The notes under the pieces are model-generated. The model was not told the DNA's origin, made no database searches, and saw only the letters and a list, made by a program, of their open reading frames with translations. A stretch of DNA of 64,000 nt from Thermoleophilia bacterium. Lineage in GTDB: Bacteria; Actinomycetota; Thermoleophilia; Gaiellales; Gaiellaceae. Below are positions 11,711-22,190 of this stretch, piece by piece (position 1 is the first letter of the stretch; each line of letters opens with the position of its first letter). The stretch spans positions 62,001-126,000 of the forward strand of contig SHVL01000001.1 in NCBI GenBank assembly GCA_009694305.1, in the 5' to 3' direction. The position numbers and the translations under genes were made by a program.

Positions 11711-12060
11711 AACTCAAGTCCTCCTTCGCGCGCACCGTCGGCGAGCGCTTTGACACGTCCGTGGTAGAGGTAGCCGCCGCGGTCGAAGACGCAGGCGGTG
11801 ATGCCCGCCTCCTTCGCTGACGCAGCAAGCTGCTTGCCCACCTCGGCCGCCTGTTCGGTCTTGTTGCCGGAAAAACCCTTCAGCTGCAGCCACCCTGAGG
11901 CCGCGAGCGTACGCGCAGTCCGATCGTCTACCAGCTGGGCAAAGATGCCCCTGTTCGATCGGAAGACTGCGAGGCGAGGGCGCTCTTGAGTCCCCGACAC
12001 CTTCCCGCGGATGCGGCGGTGGCGCCGAAGACGTGCCTCACGCGTCGACAAAGAGCTCAT
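11707..12060 (-). CDS. rplR: 50S ribosomal protein L18
   Basis: 117 residues. Motifs [35 protein letters not shown] and the C-terminal [25 protein letters not shown] are the L18 hallmarks. L18 binds 5S rRNA together with L5 in the central protuberance. It overlaps rplF and rpsE by 4 bp each, consistent with coupling along the spc operon. Confidence 0.97.
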   Translation of the reverse strand: MSSLSTREARLRRHRRIRGKVSGTQERPRLAVFRSNRGIFAQLVDDRTARTLAASGWLQLKGFSGNKTEQAAEVGKQLAASAKEAGITACVFDRGGYLYHGRVKALADGAREGGLEF

Positions 12061-12593
12061 GCGCGCTTACCAACCTTTCTCCGTACCTGCTCGTCGCGGT
12101 AGCGGATCCCCTTGCCCTTGTAGGGCTCGGGAGGCCGTACCTTGCGAATCTCGGCAGCGATCTGGCCGACCGCCTGCTTGTCTGTGCCCTTCACGATGAT
12201 CTCCGTCGGAATCGGCACCTCGAACCTGATTCCGTCGCGCGGGATGACCGTCACGGAGTGCGAGTAGCCGACGGCGAGCTCTAGGTCGTTGCCCTTGAGC
12301 TGTGCCCTGTAGCCGACCCCCTGGATCTCGAGATGCTTCTCGAAGCCCTTTGTCACGCCTTCGACCATGTTCGCGACGAGCGTCCGCGTCAAACCGTGCA
12401 GCGCCCTGTCCTCGCCGCGGTCGGTCGGGCGGATGACGTTGAGCACGCCTTCCTCCTGCACGATCGAGATCCGGGCGGGAACCTGTTGCTCGAGGTTCCC
12501 GAGCGGGCCCTGAACGTTCACCGTTCCACCGGGCGAAACCTGGACTGTAACCCCACTCGGAACCTCGATTGGCTTGCGGCCGATACGACTCAT
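12057..12593 (-). CDS. rplF: 50S ribosomal protein L6
   Basis: 178 residues from the ATG at 12593 ([15 protein letters not shown]), the conserved L6 start; an in-frame start 12 codons earlier falls into the rpsH end. Two L6 repeats are present, and the C-terminal signature [22 protein letters not shown] is intact. L6 sits near the sarcin-ricin loop and the factor-binding site. Confidence 0.97.
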   Translation of the reverse strand: MSRIGRKPIEVPSGVTVQVSPGGTVNVQGPLGNLEQQVPARISIVQEEGVLNVIRPTDRGEDRALHGLTRTLVANMVEGVTKGFEKHLEIQGVGYRAQLKGNDLELAVGYSHSVTVIPRDGIRFEVPIPTEIIVKGTDKQAVGQIAAEIRKVRPPEPYKGKGIRYRDEQVRRKVGKRA

Positions 12594-12597
12594 GGCG

Positions 12598-12993
12598 CTA
12601 CCAGACGAAGGCGAGAACTTCGCCGCCAACGCCGCGCTCGGCGGCCTGACGGCCGGTGATCACGCCGGTCGAGGTGGACAGGATTGCGGTGCCGAGCCCG
12701 CCGAGTACGCGCGGCAATCTGTTCTTGGGGGCGTACACACGCCGGCCCGGCTTCGAGATGCGCTTCAGATCGGTGATCACACGCTCCCGGTTTCGACCGA
12801 ACTTGAGCTCCACCACGAGCGTGGAGAACGGCGTGCCCTCGACGACCCGGAAGTCCTTGATGTACCCCTCGTCCCTGAGGAGACGCGCGATCTCCTCCTT
12901 CATCCGCGAGGAGGGCATCTGGGTGCTGTCGTGCATCGCCTTGTTGGCGTTTCGAATCCGGGTCAGCATGTCTGCGATTGGGTCAGTCAGCAT
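12598..12993 (-). CDS. rpsH: 30S ribosomal protein S8
   Basis: 131 residues starting [19 protein letters not shown]. The ATG at 12993 has GGAG about 7 nt upstream. The C-terminal motif [22 protein letters not shown] is the S8 signature. S8 binds the 16S central domain and is the usual translational repressor of the spc operon in enterobacteria. A 145-bp spacer separates it from rpsN, and this spacer could host such control. Confidence 0.97.
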   Translation of the reverse strand: MLTDPIADMLTRIRNANKAMHDSTQMPSSRMKEEIARLLRDEGYIKDFRVVEGTPFSTLVVELKFGRNRERVITDLKRISKPGRRVYAPKNRLPRVLGGLGTAILSTSTGVITGRQAAERGVGGEVLAFVW

Positions 12994-13138
12994 TACTCGC
13001 TCCGTGAAAATACTCGGTGGGCGGGACAACTGTCGGCTCGAATCGAGCCGAATCTCTTCCCTTGAATACGGTTCTCCAGCTGTCCGCCGGAGGCGGAACA
13101 GTAGGCATCGAGAAGTGGTACGGGTGGTATGGCTTTCA

Positions 13139-13324
13139 TCACCAGGAGCTCTTCGTCATGCCGGGGATCGCTCCCTGATGCGCCAGTTCCCGTAGACAGA
13201 TCCGGCACAGCTTGAACTTCTTGTAGACGGCCCGCGGGCGCCCGCAGCGGTTGCACCGCGTGTACGCCTGGGTCTTGTACTTTGGTGTCCGCTTCTGCTT
13301 GACACGGAGTGAGGTCTTGGCCAT
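13139..13324 (-). CDS. rpsZ: 30S ribosomal protein S14, zinc-binding type Z
   Basis: 61 residues. Short S14 with a zinc ribbon: TRCNRCGRP and [18 protein letters not shown] supply the CxxC...CxxC ligands. This is the short zinc-dependent paralogue type, usual in Gram-positives. The downstream 145 bp (12994-13138) contains a small dyad (CTGTCCGCC/GGCGGAACAG) and no gene. Confidence 0.97.
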   Translation of the reverse strand: MAKTSLRVKQKRTPKYKTQAYTRCNRCGRPRAVYKKFKLCRICLRELAHQGAIPGMTKSSW

Positions 13325-13327
13325 GCC

Positions 13328-13903
13328 TTAGTCCCTTCTGCTTTCGGCAGCGAACGCCATACCGAGGTGGCGCAGGAGTGCGCGCGCCTGGTCGTCGTTC
13401 TCCGCCGTTGTGGTGATGGCGATATCGAGGCCGCGGACCGACTGCACGCTGTCGTAGTCGATCTCGGGGAAGATGATCTGCTCCTTGATGCCGAGCGAGT
13501 AGTTCCCCCGCCCGTCGAACGAATCCGGGTTGAGGCCCCGGAAGTCGCGGATGCGCGGGAGCGAGATCGAGACGAGCCGGTCGAGGAACTCGTACATCAT
13601 GGTGCCGCGGAGGGTGACACGCGCACCGACCGCCATCCCCTCACGGAGCTTGAAGCTCGCGATCGACTTGCGGGCACGGCGCACCTGCGCGTGTTGGCCC
13701 GCGATCGTGGAGAGCTCCTCGATCGCCGCATCCATTGCCTTGGCGTCGGTCTTTGCCTCCCCGACTCCCATGTTGAGAGTGATCTTCGTTACCCGGGGCA
13801 CCTGCATGATCGAGTCGAGCTCGAGCTCGTCCTTGAGGGCCGGCCTGATCTCGTGCTCGTAGCGCTGCTTCAGGCGCGCAACGTATGTTTCGGTGGTCGC
13901 CAT
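13328..13903 (-). CDS. rplE: 50S ribosomal protein L5
   Basis: 191 residues. L5 motifs include [47 protein letters not shown] and [35 protein letters not shown]. It binds 5S rRNA and contacts P-site tRNA. The start overlaps the rplX stop by one base (TGATG). Confidence 0.97.
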   Translation of the reverse strand: MATTETYVARLKQRYEHEIRPALKDELELDSIMQVPRVTKITLNMGVGEAKTDAKAMDAAIEELSTIAGQHAQVRRARKSIASFKLREGMAVGARVTLRGTMMYEFLDRLVSISLPRIRDFRGLNPDSFDGRGNYSLGIKEQIIFPEIDYDSVQSVRGLDIAITTTAENDDQARALLRHLGMAFAAESRRD

Positions 13904-14268
13904 CAGCGATCGATCTCCTCGTTACAGCGCTTGCAACAGCGGACACGAACGGTGGTGCCCTTGATCTCCTTGACGTGCACGGCTGTGCGCGATGCCTGCT
14001 TGCAGGTCGGACACACGAGCATGACGTTGCTGACATCGAGGGGAGAGGGCTTCTCGAAGATGCCACCCGGCGTCATCTGCGCTCCGCCCATGCGCGACGT
14101 GTCGCGCACCGGCGCCGGCTTGCGGTGCCGCTTGACAAGGTTGAGGTTCTCGACGATGACGCGGCCCTCGCTCGGGCGCGCCTCGATAACCCGGCCTTGC
14201 TTGCCGCGGTCCTTGCCGGACAGCACCTGCACGGTGTCGCCCTTCTTGATCTTCATCGCTGCTGCCAT
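13903..14268 (-). CDS. rplX: 50S ribosomal protein L24
   Basis: 121 residues with the KOW motif [26 protein letters not shown]24 is an assembly initiator for the 50S subunit. The C-terminal half carries [10 protein letters not shown] and [11 protein letters not shown], giving a CxxC pair set that could bind zinc, as seen in several actinobacterial L24 proteins. The ATG at 14268 lies 2 nt after the rplN stop, with GAGG about 10 nt upstream. Confidence 0.96.
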   Translation of the reverse strand: MAAAMKIKKGDTVQVLSGKDRGKQGRVIEARPSEGRVIVENLNLVKRHRKPAPVRDTSRMGGAQMTPGGIFEKPSPLDVSNVMLVCPTCKQASRTAVHVKEIKGTTVRVRCCKRCNEEIDR

Positions 14269-14270
14269 CT

Positions 14271-14639
14271 CTAGAGAACCTCGGGTGCCAGGCTGACAAT
14301 TTTCATGAAATTCTTCTCGCGCAACTCCCGCGCGACAGGCCCGAAGATGCGGGTTCCGCGCGGATTCAACTGGGCGTCGATGATGACGGCGGCGTTCTCG
14401 TCAAACCCGATGAGCGTGCCGTCGCTGCGACCGTAGGGCTTCTTCGTCCGGACGATGACGGCTTTCACCACTTCGCCCTTCTTGACCGTGCCCTGCGGAG
14501 TCGCGGCCTTGACGGTAGCAACGATGATGTCGCCGACGCGGGCGTACCGGCGATGAGAACCTCCCATCACGCGGATGCAGAGAATCTCGCGAGCACCGGT
14601 GTTGTCGGCGACCTTGAGGCGGCTTTCCTGCTGGATCAT
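14271..14639 (-). CDS. rplN: 50S ribosomal protein L14
   Basis: 122 residues, starting [20 protein letters not shown], with [32 protein letters not shown] and the C-terminal [11 protein letters not shown]14 contacts the 30S subunit (bridge B8) and is the RsfS anti-association site. The start overlaps the rpsQ stop by 4 bp (ATGA). Confidence 0.97.
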   Translation of the reverse strand: MIQQESRLKVADNTGAREILCIRVMGGSHRRYARVGDIIVATVKAATPQGTVKKGEVVKAVIVRTKKPYGRSDGTLIGFDENAAVIIDAQLNPRGTRIFGPVARELREKNFMKIVSLAPEVL

Positions 14640-15751
14640 TTCGCAACCTCGACGATCTCGGTAAGGCGCCAGCGCTTGGTGGCAGACAGCGGCCGTGTCT
14701 CGACGATCCGGACGATATCGCCGACATTGGCCGTGTTGCCCTCGTCATGCGCATGAAACTTGACCGACCGACGAACGACCTTCTTGTACTTCCGATGCGA
14801 CTTGGTCACCTCGACCTTGACGACGATCGTCTTGTCCATCGCCGACGAGACGACGGTACCCTGTCGCTCCTGGCTGCGTCCGCGCTCGTGCTCGGGCTTC
14901 TCGAGCCGCACGATCGGCTTGCGCTCCGTCGCCTTCTCACGCTCGGGGCGCGTCTTCTGCGGCCGCAGTGAACGCGGCAGTCGCTTCTTCTTCTGCTTGA
15001 GACCGGACTGTGGGGCAGGAACCTTCTCCTCGATTGCCTCGACGACCGCGGCAGCGACGACGATCTCCTCGGCAATCACCTCGGCAGCAGCCTCCTCGAG
15101 CGCCTCCTCGACGACAGCGGCCTCCACGATCTCCTCGGCTATCACCTCGGCAGCAGCCTCCTCGAGCGCCTCCTCGACGACAGCGGCCTCCACGATCTCC
15201 TCCGCTATCACCTCGGCAGCAGCCTCCTCGAGCGCCTCCTCGACGACAGCGGCCTCCACGATCTCCTCGGCAATCACCTCGGCAGCAGCCTCCTCGATCG
15301 CGTCGATCGCCTCGGCGCCTTCCTCGGGCGTGAGCGTGCCTTCGGCCACAGCTTCCACGATGGCCTCCTCCGCCTCGGCGCCTGCCTCGAGATCAGCTAT
15401 CACGGCCTCTGCTGCAACCTCCTCGATAACCTCTTCCAGAGCCACAACCTCGGCAGCGATCTCGATGATGTCCTCGGCGACGGCGTCCTCGATGGCGTCC
15501 TCGGCAACGGCGACCTCTACAACGATTTCGACGGCGTCCTCGGCGACGGCGTCCTCGATGGCGTCCTCGACCGCAACGACCTCCGCGGCGATTTCGACGG
15601 CGTCCTCGGCCACGGCCTCCTCGACGGCGTCCTCGACCGCAACGACCTCCGCGGCGATCTCGACGGCGTCCTCGGCCACGGCCTCCTCGATGGCGTCCTC
15701 GACCGCGTCAGCCGGGGCCTTCTCGGTTGTCTTCTTCTTTCGTTCTGCCAT
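14636..15751 (-). CDS. rpsQ: 30S ribosomal protein S17 with a giant acidic N-terminal extension
   Basis: 371 residues from the ATG at 15751, against about 80-110 for normal S17. The last ~85 residues are a complete S17 OB fold ([60 protein letters not shown]). After a short basic start (MAERKKKT), residues ~15-245 are almost only Ala, Glu, Val, Ile and Asp, arranged in two families of 22-residue repeats. A Lys/Arg-rich linker (~250-285) joins this to the core. There is no stop, frameshift or alternative start with a convincing ribosome binding site near the core: the frame is open throughout, and the ATG sits 1 nt after the rpmC stop. An internal start, giving a normal S17, cannot be excluded. 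Confidence 0.92.
   Translation of the reverse strand: MAERKKKTTEKAPADAVEDAIEEAVAEDAVEIAAEVVAVEDAVEEAVAEDAVEIAAEVVAVEDAIEDAVAEDAVEIVVEVAVAEDAIEDAVAEDIIEIAAEVVALEEVIEEVAAEAVIADLEAGAEAEEAIVEAVAEGTLTPEEGAEAIDAIEEAAAEVIAEEIVEAAVVEEALEEAAAEVIAEEIVEAAVVEEALEEAAAEVIAEEIVEAAVVEEALEEAAAEVIAEEIVVAAAVVEAIEEKVPAPQSGLKQKKKRLPRSLRPQKTRPEREKATERKPIVRLEKPEHERGRSQERQGTVVSSAMDKTIVVKVEVTKSHRKYKKVVRRSVKFHAHDEGNTANVGDIVRIVETRPLSATKRWRLTEIVEVAK
15058..15300 (-). repeat. 66-bp tandem repeat inside rpsQ (about 3.7 copies)
   Basis: The unit containing ACGATCTCCTC recurs at 15060, 15126, 15192 and 15258, exactly 66 bp apart, with only single-base differences such as GGCAATCAC versus GGCTATCAC. It encodes 22-residue units of the form [22 protein letters not shown] in the S17 extension, and the frame is kept because 66 is divisible by 3. 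Confidence 0.93.
15440..15715 (-). repeat. second 66-bp tandem repeat inside rpsQ, more diverged
   Basis: The segment CTCGACCGCAACGACCTCCG occurs at 15566 and 15632, again 66 bp apart, with diverged copies on either side. It encodes units of the form [22 protein letters not shown]. It has the same period but a different sequence from the neighbouring array, so the two probably expanded separately. Confidence 0.85.
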
Positions 15752-15752
15752 C

Positions 15753-15953
15753 TCAGATCTTCCCCAGTCGTTCACGCTCGGTCTTCACGGTCAGGATTCG
15801 GGCAATCTCACGCTTGGCCGACTGCAGCCGGGCGCTGTTCTCGAGCGCGCCGGTGGCCGACTGGAAGCGGAGATTGAAGAGCTCCTTGCGGGTTGCGACC
15901 ATCTTGTCCTCGAGCTCCTCGTCTGTCATTACACGTAGCTCTCTAGCTTTCAA
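15753..15953 (-). CDS. rpmC: 50S ribosomal protein L29
   Basis: 66 residues. The start is read as TTG at 15953, because [14 protein letters not shown] matches the usual L29 N-terminus and GGGAG lies about 9 nt upstream; an ATG eight codons later is less likely. [21 protein letters not shown] and [14 protein letters not shown] are diagnostic. L29 lies at the tunnel exit, a docking site for SRP and trigger factor. It overlaps the rplP stop by 11 bp. Confidence 0.95.
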   Translation of the reverse strand: MKARELRVMTDEELEDKMVATRKELFNLRFQSATGALENSARLQSAKREIARILTVKTERERLGKI

Positions 15954-16368
15954 AGAGATCAGTCTCCCGTCGCACGAACTTCACCTTGATGGGGAGCTTC
16001 TGGGCGGCGAGGCGAAGAGCCTCGCGGGCCAGCGCCTCTTCGACGCCCGCGAGCTCGAAGAGCACGCGCCCCGGCTTGACGACGGCGACCCATCCCTCCG
16101 GCGATCCTTTTCCGGAGCCCATCCGCGTCTCGGCGGGCTTCTTGGTGAAGGGCTTGTCGGGGAAGATGTTGATCCACACCTTGCCGCCTCGCTTGATCTT
16201 GCGCGTCATGGCGATACGAGCGGCCTCGATCTGCCGGTTGGTGATCCAACCGTCCTCGAGCGCCTTGATCCCGTAATCCCCGAACTGCACCGTGGTCTGG
16301 CCCTTCGCAAAGCCGTCACGCCGGCCGCGATGGTGCTTACGATGCTTGGTCTTCTTGGGCAGCAGCAT
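15943..16368 (-). CDS. rplP: 50S ribosomal protein L16
   Basis: 141 residues: [49 protein letters not shown] and [16 protein letters not shown] are all typical. L16 organises the A-site tRNA elbow region of the 50S subunit. The start overlaps the rpsC stop by one base (TGATG). Confidence 0.98.
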   Translation of the reverse strand: MLLPKKTKHRKHHRGRRDGFAKGQTTVQFGDYGIKALEDGWITNRQIEAARIAMTRKIKRGGKVWINIFPDKPFTKKPAETRMGSGKGSPEGWVAVVKPGRVLFELAGVEEALAREALRLAAQKLPIKVKFVRRETDLFES

Positions 16369-17420
16369 CAGGAGTCAGTCCCCTCGGCCAACGCGTCAGG
16401 TGTCACGTCGGGCGTCGATGCGTCTGTCTCGCCAGAAGCCGGTGGCTCCACGGAACGCGGTGGACGCTGCGACTCACGCGAGCGTCCCCCCTGACCCGAT
16501 GAGGAACGACCGCTCTGACCGCCCTGACCTCCCTGACCTCCGGGCCGCGGGCCGCCACGGCCGGGTGGACGACCGCCACCGCCCGGTGCTCCGCCACCGC
16601 GAGGCGCTCCGCCACCGCCGGGTGGGCGACCGCTCTTCTTCACGAGACCGAGACCTTCACGATCCTGGCTCCTGCCACGGCTGCTGTCACGCGAGGCTCC
16701 AAGGCCTTCCGATACTCCCCCACGCTTCCTGCGCGCCTGATCCTGGTCACCGAGGCGCGTCTCCTTGCCCGTGGAGGTTCCTTCGTAGCCCTCCGGCATG
16801 ATCTCGCCCTTGTTGACCCAGACCTTGACACCGATGCGGCCGTAGGTCGTCTTCGCCTCGGCGGCGCCGTAGTCGATGTCGGCGCGAATCGTATGCAGCG
16901 GCACACGGCCTTCGGTGTAGCGTTCGGTACGGCTCATCTCGCCACCGCCGAGCCGCCCACCGCACTGGATCTTGATCCCCTGGGCCCCCGACCGCATGGC
17001 GGACGCGAGTGCCCGCTTCATGGCACGCCTGAATGAGACGCGGTTCTGCAGCTGTTCGGCGATCGACTGTGCAACGAGTTGCGCGTCGAGCTCGGGCCGC
17101 TTGATCTCGTTGATGTTGATGTGAACCGACTTGCCGGTGATCGAGTGCAGCTCCTTGCGAAGCGCGTCTACCTCGACTCCCGACTTGCCAATCACGATTC
17201 CGGGGCGTGCCGTGTAGATGTCTACCGTGACCCGCTGCTTGTCCTTCCGGATCAGGATGTCCGACAGGCCGGCGTGGGAGAGCTTCCCGTTGATGTGCTC
17301 GCGGATACGCACATCCTCGAGGATGTAGTCGGCGAACTCCTTCTTGCTGGTGTACCAGTTCGACTTCCAGTCGTGGATGACACCGACGCGTAGGCCGCCA
17401 GGATGGATTTTCTGGCCCAT
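16368..17420 (-). CDS. rpsC: 30S ribosomal protein S3 with a long Gly/Arg/Pro-rich tail
   Basis: 350 residues, of which 1-210 are a complete S3: [13 protein letters not shown], the KH domain with [21 protein letters not shown], and [15 protein letters not shown]3 forms the mRNA entry channel with S4 and S5. Residues ~211-350 are low complexity: a Ser/Arg-rich stretch, then repeated GGGGAP/GRPPG units, then an acidic Thr/Ser-rich end. The tail is basic, Gly-rich and RGG-like in its middle, so RNA contact is possible. Short tails are known on S3 of some actinobacteria; this one is about 140 residues. Confidence 0.95.
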   Translation of the reverse strand: MGQKIHPGGLRVGVIHDWKSNWYTSKKEFADYILEDVRIREHINGKLSHAGLSDILIRKDKQRVTVDIYTARPGIVIGKSGVEVDALRKELHSITGKSVHININEIKRPELDAQLVAQSIAEQLQNRVSFRRAMKRALASAMRSGAQGIKIQCGGRLGGGEMSRTERYTEGRVPLHTIRADIDYGAAEAKTTYGRIGVKVWVNKGEIMPEGYEGTSTGKETRLGDQDQARRKRGGVSEGLGASRDSSRGRSQDREGLGLVKKSGRPPGGGGAPRGGGAPGGGGRPPGRGGPRPGGQGGQGGQSGRSSSGQGGRSRESQRPPRSVEPPASGETDASTPDVTPDALAEGTDS

Positions 17421-17911
17421 CAGGCTCGAGCCTCCTTCTTCTTCGCCAGCGACTTGCGCTTCGGCTTCTCGTCGGCAGCGGGAGTCTCGGAGACCGGGGT
17501 GACGGTCGCGGCGGCCTTCTCGGCCGACCGCTTCGGCCGTGCCTGCGCCTTCGGATTCTCACTGACGATCAGGGTGATATGGCACGTACGCTTGCGGATA
17601 CGGTTGACGCGGCCGCGTGCTCTGGCTCGCCAGCGCTTGAGCGTCGGGCCCTCATCCGCGTAGGCGGCAAGGACGATGAGCTCATCGCCGTCGAGAGCAT
17701 GTGCTGACTCTGCGTTCGCGACCGCCGAACGCAAGACCTTCTCGATGTCCACGGCCGCAGCACGCGACGTGAAGGCAAGAATCGTGCGTGCTTCCGGCAC
17801 GCTGCGCCCCCGAATATGATCGAGCACGAGACGGGCCTTCCGCGCCGAGAGGCGGACGTACTTCGCCTCTGCGCGGGACTGGGTCAGGCTGGATGTGTCT
17901 ACGCCGGCCAC
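17420..17911 (-). CDS. rplV: 50S ribosomal protein L22
   Basis: 163 residues, with [64 protein letters not shown] and a C-terminal ~40-residue Lys/Ala/Pro/Glu extension ([14 protein letters not shown]). The L22 beta-hairpin loop at the tunnel constriction (macrolide region) is present and of normal length. One-base overlaps join it to rpsS and rpsC. Confidence 0.97.
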   Translation of the reverse strand: MAGVDTSSLTQSRAEAKYVRLSARKARLVLDHIRGRSVPEARTILAFTSRAAAVDIEKVLRSAVANAESAHALDGDELIVLAAYADEGPTLKRWRARARGRVNRIRKRTCHITLIVSENPKAQARPKRSAEKAAATVTPVSETPAADEKPKRKSLAKKKEARA

Positions 17912-18195
17912 TAGCGCTTCTTCACCTGGGTCTTGTTGTCACCGGCATGACCGCGGAACGTCCGGGTCGGAGCGAACTCGCCGAGCTTGTGGCCGACCAT
18001 CTGCTCGCTGACGAAGACGGGGACGTGCTTGCGGCCGTCGTGGACGGCGATCGTGTGGCCGACCATGTCGGGGAACACGGTGGAACTGCGCGACCACGTG
18101 CGGATCATCCGCTTCTCGTTTATGGCATTCATCGCCTCGATCCGGCCGAGCAGCCGTTCGTCGATGAAAGGCCCTTTCTTCGATGATCTGGACAT
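17911..18195 (-). CDS. rpsS: 30S ribosomal protein S19
   Basis: 94 residues starting [20 protein letters not shown], with [50 protein letters not shown]19 with S13 forms the 30S head contact to the central protuberance. The order rplB-rpsS-rplV is standard. Confidence 0.98.
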   Translation of the reverse strand: MSRSSKKGPFIDERLLGRIEAMNAINEKRMIRTWSRSSTVFPDMVGHTIAVHDGRKHVPVFVSEQMVGHKLGEFAPTRTFRGHAGDNKTQVKKR

Positions 18196-18201
18196 AGGTG
18201 G

Positions 18202-19044
18202 TTAGCGCCTTTCCTTGCCGCGGCGACGGCCGCGAACGATCAGCTTGTCTGATTCCTTGTGCTTGCGACGGGTTCGCTTACCGAGCGTCGGCACGCCCCA
18301 CGGCGTCACCGGATGGCGGCCGCCCTTGGACTTGCCCTCACCACCACCGTGCGGATGGTCTACAGGGTTCATCGCCGAGCCGCGCACCGACGGTCGTTTA
18401 CCGAGCCAACGGCTGCGCCCGGCCTTACCGGACTGCTCATTGGCGTGTTCGGAGTTTCCGACCTGGCCCACCGTGGCACGGCAGGTGAGCGGGACACGAC
18501 GCATCTCGCCGGACGGAAGCCGGAGGACGCCAAAGCCCTGATCCTTCGCGACGAGCTGCACTCCGGCACCGGCCGAGCGCGCCATCTTGGCGCCCTGTCC
18601 GGGCTTGAGCTCGACGTTATGAACGAGCGTTCCCGTCGGGATGTTGTCGAGCGGCAGCGCGTTACCCGCCTTGATATCGGCGGTAGGGCCGGACTCGACC
18701 GACGTGCCGACGCGAAGACCCTGGGGGGCGATGATGTACGCCTTGGCGCCGTCGGCGTAGTGCAGCAGGGCGATTCGGGCCGACCGATTGGGGTCGTACT
18801 CGATGGCCGCAACCTTCGCCGGCACACCGTCCTTGACGCGCTTGAAATCGATCACGCGATACATCCGCTTGTGGCCACCACCCTGGTGGCGCGTGGTGAT
18901 CCGCCCGTTGTTGTTCCGGCCACCCGTCTTCTTGAGCGGCTCGAGGAGCGACTTCTCGGGCGCTGTCCTCGTGACGTCCTCGAAGGAGGAGACCGCCATG
19001 AACCGGCGTCCCGGGCTTGTCGGCTTGTATTTCTTGACTGCCAT
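18202..19044 (-). CDS. rplB: 50S ribosomal protein L2
   Basis: 280 residues. L2 is required for subunit association and sits close to the peptidyl transferase centre. The conserved C-terminal signature [18 protein letters not shown] with its near-catalytic His is intact, as are [27 protein letters not shown] and [19 protein letters not shown]. It is 7 nt downstream of rplW. Confidence 0.98.
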   Translation of the reverse strand: MAVKKYKPTSPGRRFMAVSSFEDVTRTAPEKSLLEPLKKTGGRNNNGRITTRHQGGGHKRMYRVIDFKRVKDGVPAKVAAIEYDPNRSARIALLHYADGAKAYIIAPQGLRVGTSVESGPTADIKAGNALPLDNIPTGTLVHNVELKPGQGAKMARSAGAGVQLVAKDQGFGVLRLPSGEMRRVPLTCRATVGQVGNSEHANEQSGKAGRSRWLGKRPSVRGSAMNPVDHPHGGGEGKSKGGRHPVTPWGVPTLGKRTRRKHKESDKLIVRGRRRGKERR

Positions 19045-19050
19045 CAGTGG

Positions 19051-19341
19051 TTAGACCTGTGCCCCTTCGAAGATCTCGATGGACTCGCCCTCACGCAACT
19101 GCACGATGGCCTTCTTCCAGCCGGGCCGGACGCCCTTGAAGACCCCTCGGCGCTTCGGCTTCGCGGGGACCTTGATCATGTGGACGCTCTCCACCTTGAC
19201 CCCGAAAAGCTGCTCCACGGCCTGACGCACCTGCGTCTTGTGCGCATCCTGGTGCACCTTGAACGTGTACTTGCGATCGGCGAGACCGGAGTAGCTCTTC
19301 TCGGAGACGACCGGTGCGATGAGAACGTCGGCAGCGTTCAC
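19051..19341 (-). CDS. rplW: 50S ribosomal protein L23
   Basis: 96 residues from the GTG at 19341 (VNAADVLIAPVVSEKSYSG), which overlaps the rplD stop in GTGA. VHQDAHKTQVRQAVEQLFGVKVESVHMIKVPAKPKRRG is typical. L23 lies at the tunnel exit and docks trigger factor and SRP. The frame runs upstream into rplD, but that part is antisense-free overlap without homology. Confidence 0.96.
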   Translation of the reverse strand: MNAADVLIAPVVSEKSYSGLADRKYTFKVHQDAHKTQVRQAVEQLFGVKVESVHMIKVPAKPKRRGVFKGVRPGWKKAIVQLREGESIEIFEGAQV

Positions 19342-19976
19342 GATGCCTTCCCTTCGACGAGCGGAAGTGCGGCTTCGCTGACGAGGACAGAGCGCGCCCA
19401 GACGATCGGCGCTACCTCGAGCTCCGATGCGACGGTGACGACGACGCGATCGAGATTGCGGAACGACTTGATCAGCGCCACCTCGCTCTCGTGGGCGACG
19501 ACGACGAGCGGCGTCTCCTTGCCCCACTTCTCGATCAGCGCCTTGGCCTGTTTCGTGGACGGTGTCTCGAAGGCGCCCCCGTCAACGAGCGCAAGCGTCT
19601 CGTTGCCGACGTGGTTCGACAGGGCTCCAGCCAGCGCCGCGCGGCGCACCTTGCGATTCACCTTGACATCGAAGCTGCGCATCCCGAGTGCAAACGCGAC
19701 GCCGCCACCCGTGAAATGCGGGGCGCGAATCGTTCCCTGGCGGGCCCGGCCGGTGCCTTTCTGACGCCACGGCTTCGCACGGCCTCCCGAGACCATCCCT
19801 CTGGTCTTTGCGCCACGCGTGCCTGCACGGTGCGCGTTCAGCTCTGCGCGGACGACCTCGTGCACGATGTGCCGCTTCAACTCGGCTCCGAAGACGGCCT
19901 CCCCGAGCGTGACCGACCTCGTGGCCGTACCGCCCAGGACGTCCGCTTTCAGTATCTGTGGCTTGGACGCTGCCAT
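19338..19976 (-). CDS. rplD: 50S ribosomal protein L4
   Basis: 212 residues. The extended loop HRAGTRGAKTRGMVSGGRAKPWRQKGTGRARQGTIRAPHFTGGG reaches the tunnel constriction (erythromycin region). L4 also represses the S10 operon in some bacteria. The start overlaps the rplC stop by one base. Confidence 0.97.
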   Translation of the reverse strand: MAASKPQILKADVLGGTATRSVTLGEAVFGAELKRHIVHEVVRAELNAHRAGTRGAKTRGMVSGGRAKPWRQKGTGRARQGTIRAPHFTGGGVAFALGMRSFDVKVNRKVRRAALAGALSNHVGNETLALVDGGAFETPSTKQAKALIEKWGKETPLVVVAHESEVALIKSFRNLDRVVVTVASELEVAPIVWARSVLVSEAALPLVEGKAS

Positions 19977-20593
19977 CAGCCGGTGCTCCTGATCTCGACG
20001 ATGCCGCTCGTCGGGCCCGGAACAGCGCCCTTGACGAGGAGTAGGTTGCGCTCGACATCCACGTCGTGAATGACCAGCCCGAGTTGTGTGACGCGCGTGC
20101 CGCCCATCCGACCCGACATCTTCTGACCGCGGAATACGCGAGACGGGGTCGCCGAGGCGCCGATCGACCCGGGGGCGCGCACATTGTGCGAGCCGTGGGA
20201 GACGGGGCCGCGGCTGAAGTTGTGGCGCTTGATCGTGCCGGCAAAACCCTTGCCGATCGACGTTCCGGCGACCTTGATCGCGTCGCCCGGCTGGAACGCC
20301 TCGACGGTCACGGTGTCTCCGACGGCCAACTCGCTCTCGCCACGGAACTCGACGAGATGCCTGTGGGCTGTGGCGCCCGACTTCTTGAGATGACCGATCT
20401 CGCCCTTGGTTATCTTGCGGTCGGCGACAGGCTCGTAGGCGAGCTGCACCGCGGCGTAACCATCGACGCTCTCGTTACGAACATGCGTGACCGGGCACGG
20501 CCCGGCCTCGATGACCGTGACGGCGGTGACGGCCCCGGTCTCGGGATCGAAGATCTGGGTCATGCCCAGTTTTCTGCCAAGGATGCCTTTCAT
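19976..20593 (-). CDS. rplC: 50S ribosomal protein L3
   Basis: 205 residues from the ATG at 20593 (MKGILGRKLGMTQIFD). The central extension KGFAGTIKRHNFSRGPVSHGSHNVRAPGSIGASATPSRVFRGQKMSGRMGG, which approaches the peptidyl transferase centre and carries the methylatable Gln region, is complete. It lies 8 nt after rpsJ. An in-frame start 10 codons earlier overlaps rpsJ and is not used here. Confidence 0.97.
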   Translation of the reverse strand: MKGILGRKLGMTQIFDPETGAVTAVTVIEAGPCPVTHVRNESVDGYAAVQLAYEPVADRKITKGEIGHLKKSGATAHRHLVEFRGESELAVGDTVTVEAFQPGDAIKVAGTSIGKGFAGTIKRHNFSRGPVSHGSHNVRAPGSIGASATPSRVFRGQKMSGRMGGTRVTQLGLVIHDVDVERNLLLVKGAVPGPTSGIVEIRSTG

Positions 20594-20600
20594 CACAGAC

Positions 20601-20909
20601 CTAGAGCTTGATCTCGATGTCAATGCCGGCGGGAAGGTCGAGGCGCATCAACGAATCGACCGTCTTCGGCGTCGGGCTGTGGATGTCGATCAGGCGCTTG
20701 TGCGTACGCACCTCGAAATGCTCGCGCGAGTCCTTGTCCTTGAAGGGGCTGCGGATCACGCAGTACACGTTCTTCTCGGTGGGCAACGGCACCGGCCCGG
20801 TGATCGTGGCACCGGTGCGCTGTGCCGTCTCGACGATCTGAGACGCCGAGCGGTCGAGCTGCTGGTGGTCGTAGCCCTTGAGCCGGATGCGGATTTTCTG
20901 TTGCGCCAT
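20601..20909 (-). CDS. rpsJ: 30S ribosomal protein S10 / NusE
   Basis: 102 residues starting [20 protein letters not shown]10 is both a 30S head protein and the NusE antitermination factor that binds NusG and Nus[37 protein letters not shown] and the C-terminal [11 protein letters not shown] are conserved. It is the first gene of the S10 cluster; a 75-bp gap with a strong hairpin separates it from tuf. Confidence 0.98.
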   Translation of the reverse strand: MAQQKIRIRLKGYDHQQLDRSASQIVETAQRTGATITGPVPLPTEKNVYCVIRSPFKDKDSREHFEVRTHKRLIDIHSPTPKTVDSLMRLDLPAGIDIEIKL

Positions 20910-20942
20910 GTGCCTGGTCTCTTCTCTGTTGGAAGAGGGAAC

Positions 20943-20973
20943 GTCCCTCCCCGCGCCGTGCGAGGGGAGGGAC
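20943..20973 (-). other. 10-bp hairpin between tuf and rpsJ
   Basis: GTCCCTCCCC (20943-20952) and GGGGAGGGAC (20964-20973) pair perfectly across an 11-nt loop. It is the only large structure in the 75-bp tuf-rpsJ gap, marking the str/S10 boundary. No U-tract follows, so partial termination, attenuation or RNase processing are all possible. A related CCCTCCCC string recurs just outside at ~20978-20985. Confidence 0.55.
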
Positions 20974-20984
20974 AGATCCCTCCC

Positions 20985-22175
<1,191 letters not shown>

Positions 22176-22190
22176 CGTACGATCTCCTTC

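Noticed and set aside
15058-15715. Regular 66-bp repeats considered as a CRISPR array
   Set aside because: The repeats are contiguous, have no unique spacers, and are in frame within rpsQ.
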